A DNA stretch of 64,000 nt from contig CM020619.1 of the NCBI GenBank assembly GCA_009829735.1, forward strand, positions 9,228,375 through 9,292,374. The letters are read 5' to 3'. The translations under genes were made by a program, and so were the position numbers. Source of the stretch: Pyropia yezoensis. Taxonomy: Eukaryota; Rhodophyta; Bangiophyceae; Bangiales; Bangiaceae. Below the pieces are notes generated by a model. The model made no database searches. It saw only the letters and a program-made list of their open reading frames with translations, and had not been told where the DNA came from. Every line of letters begins with the position of its first letter. Position 1 is the first letter of the stretch. Positions 61,662 to 64,000 of this stretch are shown piece by piece.

Positions 61662-63368
61662 ATGCCTCCTCGTCGCCCTCATCAGCTCGTCGACAGCTTT
61701 CCTCCATCCCAACCGACTGCAGGGAATGACGGTGAAGCAGCAGCAGCTGCAGTGCTGGCTGCGCTGCCGAGCAGCCAAGCGCAGCTACGATGGCTAACAC
61801 CGGGCTGTCCCACCGACGGGTCGTCCGAACTGGAGCCTCCGCCGCCATCACCGGGTGCCAGCGCTGCGCGGCCGCCGCTCTCGTCTCGCCAGCTCACGGC
61901 GGCGGGCGCACGCGGGCTGGTCTTGCCCCCCCGCCCACCTGGGACGCCGGCTGCTGCTGCTGTGATGCCCAAGCGTCGCTCCCCATCTCTGAAGACAGGG
62001 AAGCGCCCGCTCGGGGCTACCACCGCGAGGAACATCGCGGGCGCTGCAAGGGGCTCAGGCGGACCATCCACGAAAAGGATCACCGCGGTGGGGGCGGGTT
62101 CTTCCGCGTCGCCACCTCGACACCCCGTTGCAAGCAAGACAATCGATAGCGCCGACAATACTTCACCCGTGTCCGTTGCAGACACCGCGCGGCGCGGTAC
62201 AGTCGGAGCGGTGCTACCCGCGGAGACTCGAGGGAGTGCTGTCGCACCGTCGCGCCGGGTGGCTGCGATGTCGCCCCCTGGGTCGCAAGGCGAGGCCACA
62301 CTTTTGGAGCCGGGGGCACACAGGCCGTCCCTGTGCCAGACGCCCCTGCAGACGCACCTGGAGGTCGTCGGGCCGCCCCGGGGTCTGTCTTTCCGGGTTC
62401 CACAGGTGCCTGCTGGAGGCCCTGCTGGAGGCGACGCCGGTGGTTCTGCAGGGGGATCACTTACACCTGCGGCAGCCCCGTCCCCGCCCAAGGCACAGAA
62501 GGCGATCCGGAAGCCGGCGAAGCCGCGCGGCAAGCGCATCTCCGAGAAGGCGGCAGCTGCGCTGCTGTCTGGTGGACGGGCTCAAGTGATCCAGGTCCCT
62601 GACGGGCCGCCAACGGCAGAGTCCCGGAATGGTATGACACCGCTGGCTGCTCCACCTCCTGTGCACCTGGTCGGTGAGCCGCGAGCACCTCCGACCGTAA
62701 CGGTGGATGCAATGACCAGGGTTTTTGCGGAGGGCTTGCGTCCGGTTTGTGTCCACTTGGCCGGGCTGCGCAAGAAGCTGGACGAGGTCCACACCTCCGT
62801 CAACCGACTATCGACCAGCCTTCACACACAAGGTGTGGGGAACGAGCGCACCGCACAAGCCGTTGTGCAGCTGCAGGGCGCCGTCAAGGGCGTCTACGAT
62901 GATGTGGTCGGCCGAGTCAAGAAGGAGCGTCTCGGTGCGCCAACCCTCCGTGGCAGCACTGCGATGCTTGACGACTGCGCGGCCCAACAGGAACTGGCCA
63001 GCATCAATGATCTGGAGCTGTCCAATGTGCGGGACGTCGCGAAGAAGGCAATGATCCAGGAGATGCTGGGGTCGACAGAGAGCTACCAGGCAATGCCCAA
63101 CCGGGCGCGCTCCCTCGAGATCCTGTACGATGCTTGCGAGAGCGTCCGAGGTGGTTCCCGGGATGACTCAGAGGCCTACCTAAGCAGCTTCCGAGTATTT
63201 TTTACGACGGCAGGAACCCCGACAGACAAGAGGATTCGCGTCAGCGAAGAGCTGTACCGCATTAGCAGCCACGTGACCGAGGCGCTGCAAAAGGTCGCCG
63301 TGCTGGCGTACTTCAAGGACTTGGGAGAGGACATCGACTCGATTATGGCAGTATTGACCCCCAGGTAG
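61662..63368 (+). CDS. Protein of unknown function with a helical C-terminal half
   Basis: The ATG at 61662 (CACAATGCC) opens 568 residues. The first 370 are Pro/Ala/Ser/Arg-rich and disordered, with basic stretches (MPKRRSPSLKTGKRP, KAIRKPAKPRGKRISEKAA) that could bind nucleic acid. The last 190 are well mixed and helical: VFAEGLRPVCVHLAGLRKKL, then EVHTSVNRLSTSLHTQ (coiled-coil like), NDLELSNVRDVAKKAMIQEM and KRIRVSEELYRISSHVTEAL. I do not recognise the family. The third-position GC content is lower than in host genes such as SF1, and the region next to it has transposon sequence, so this may be a mobile-element gene. It has no protease, polymerase or DDE motif. Confidence 0.7.
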   Translation: MPPRRPHQLVDSFPPSQPTAGNDGEAAAAAVLAALPSSQAQLRWLTPGCPTDGSSELEPPPPSPGASAARPPLSSRQLTAAGARGLVLPPRPPGTPAAAAVMPKRRSPSLKTGKRPLGATTARNIAGAARGSGGPSTKRITAVGAGSSASPPRHPVASKTIDSADNTSPVSVADTARRGTVGAVLPAETRGSAVAPSRRVAAMSPPGSQGEATLLEPGAHRPSLCQTPLQTHLEVVGPPRGLSFRVPQVPAGGPAGGDAGGSAGGSLTPAAAPSPPKAQKAIRKPAKPRGKRISEKAAAALLSGGRAQVIQVPDGPPTAESRNGMTPLAAPPPVHLVGEPRAPPTVTVDAMTRVFAEGLRPVCVHLAGLRKKLDEVHTSVNRLSTSLHTQGVGNERTAQAVVQLQGAVKGVYDDVVGRVKKERLGAPTLRGSTAMLDDCAAQQELASINDLELSNVRDVAKKAMIQEMLGSTESYQAMPNRARSLEILYDACESVRGGSRDDSEAYLSSFRVFFTTAGTPTDKRIRVSEELYRISSHVTEALQKVAVLAYFKDLGEDIDSIMAVLTPR

Positions 63369-64000
63369 GGGGGCAACACGTGCCATGCAAGGGGCGGCAG
63401 GCCACTAGCCTGATCCGTTCCTCCCCCTGCATTTGGGTCCATATTCCCTAAGTTTGGGATAGTTAGCTTAGTAGTAAATCCAACTTGGATTTGAGGGTTT
63501 TCTGCATTTATCGTCTTGAATTTTCGTGTGGCCCGGTGGGCAGGTGCTGGGGTGGGAGATTCTGAGTGGCGAGATTCTGAGGGGACCCTGTTGGGATAAG
63601 GGGAGGGACAGCGGGGCTTGGCCCTGCGTCCCCGTCCCGACCAAGAAACTGTTGGACCACACACCATCCTCTTGTTTGTCCGTGGGGGGTTTGCCCCACA
63701 ACAGGGACAGAGTGTGTGCGACTTGCACTTCTTCCGGTTCCCCCGACACGGGAGGCAGCCCTAGCACACCGCCCCAACTTGGGTGCCGTGTGTGCTAGTG
63801 GTTTTTGCCACATTTGGTGGAGCAGCAGGGGACAGAGGTAAACTTTACCTCCGGGTGCACCCGGGTGTAGGGGGCCCTCTGTCTCAGAGGAACGGTGGTC
63901 TTGGACCGTGTCATACGGATCGTCAGCCAACATGGCTAGTTCGGACCCCCCGTCGTCCGGGGAGTACACGGGTGACGCACGTACTTCAGTGCCTTTGAAT
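63369..64000 (+). other. 3' flank to window end, nothing recognised
   Basis: Just after the stop are lower-GC sequence (63435-63530), a short repeat of GAGATTCTGAG (two copies near 63557-63582) and an inverted CTAGCACAC / GTGTGCTAG pair (63761-63801). No gene is supported. Confidence 0.4.

Noticed and set aside
1..64000. CRISPR arrays, bacterial operons, rRNA or tRNA genes
   Set aside because: None seen; the sequence is nuclear eukaryotic with spliceosomal introns.

Overview
The window is nuclear DNA of a GC-rich eukaryote, most probably an alga. My best guess is a bangiophyte red alga (Porphyra/Pyropia type), but nothing in the window proves the lineage. The grounds are intron-poor genes with very high GC at third codon positions, long Ala/Gly/Pro/Ser homopolymer tracts inside otherwise conserved proteins, C/G runs of up to 19 bases, and a gene set typical of photosynthetic eukaryotes (a kinase-PP2C fusion, a peroxisomal SDR ending in SRL, a possible plastid-targeted protein). 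Most long open frames opposite real genes are artefacts of the base composition.

Layout. 0-20 kb is a host gene cluster: the tail of an unknown gene; a large minus-strand exon resembling the N-terminal part of the zf-C3H1/ZFC3H1 nuclear RNA-decay adaptor; the splicing factor SF1/BBP; a protein kinase-PP2C fusion; an Ala/Lys-rich coiled-coil membrane protein; and a peroxisomal short-chain dehydrogenase. 19.8-22.9 kb holds a plus-strand locus with a conserved unknown domain, a TPR-like segment, a RING finger and an Smr endonuclease-like domain, broken by two in-frame stops and one frame change. 24.2-26.7 kb is a secreted trypsin-fold serine protease whose four exons I could join by splice sites and protein continuity.

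26.7-35.9 kb is accessory DNA: inverted repeats, a non-autonomous terminal-inverted-repeat element, and a Tc1/mariner transposase gene that has lost its DDE core but kept an open frame. 35.9-38.3 kb is a membrane-anchored M14 carboxypeptidase relative that has lost its catalytic residues. Then come a 147-bp MITE, a two-exon Myb/SANT-like gene, and neighbouring fragments of an FkbM methyltransferase and an MRG-domain gene. 46.3-48.6 kb is a low-complexity nuclear-type protein.

49.4-54.0 kb carries two cytoskeletal genes on the minus strand, centrin (one intron, damaged or unclear 5' end) and a single-exon alpha-tubulin with an unusual K40 loop. 54.4-60.8 kb is probably one large DNA transposon of the CACTA/Plavaka class, with an apparently intact four-exon transposase (1156 aa), an extra Ala-rich ORF and clustered repeats near both ends. 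The last 3 kb hold a single-exon gene of unknown function with a TATA box, possibly from another mobile element.

Working together: SF1 and the zf-C3H1-like protein both act on nuclear RNA, tubulin and centrin on the cytoskeleton; otherwise I see no pathway clustering. Introns I could define (9, including the one after the zf-C3H1-like exon) repeatedly use the donor GTACGT.
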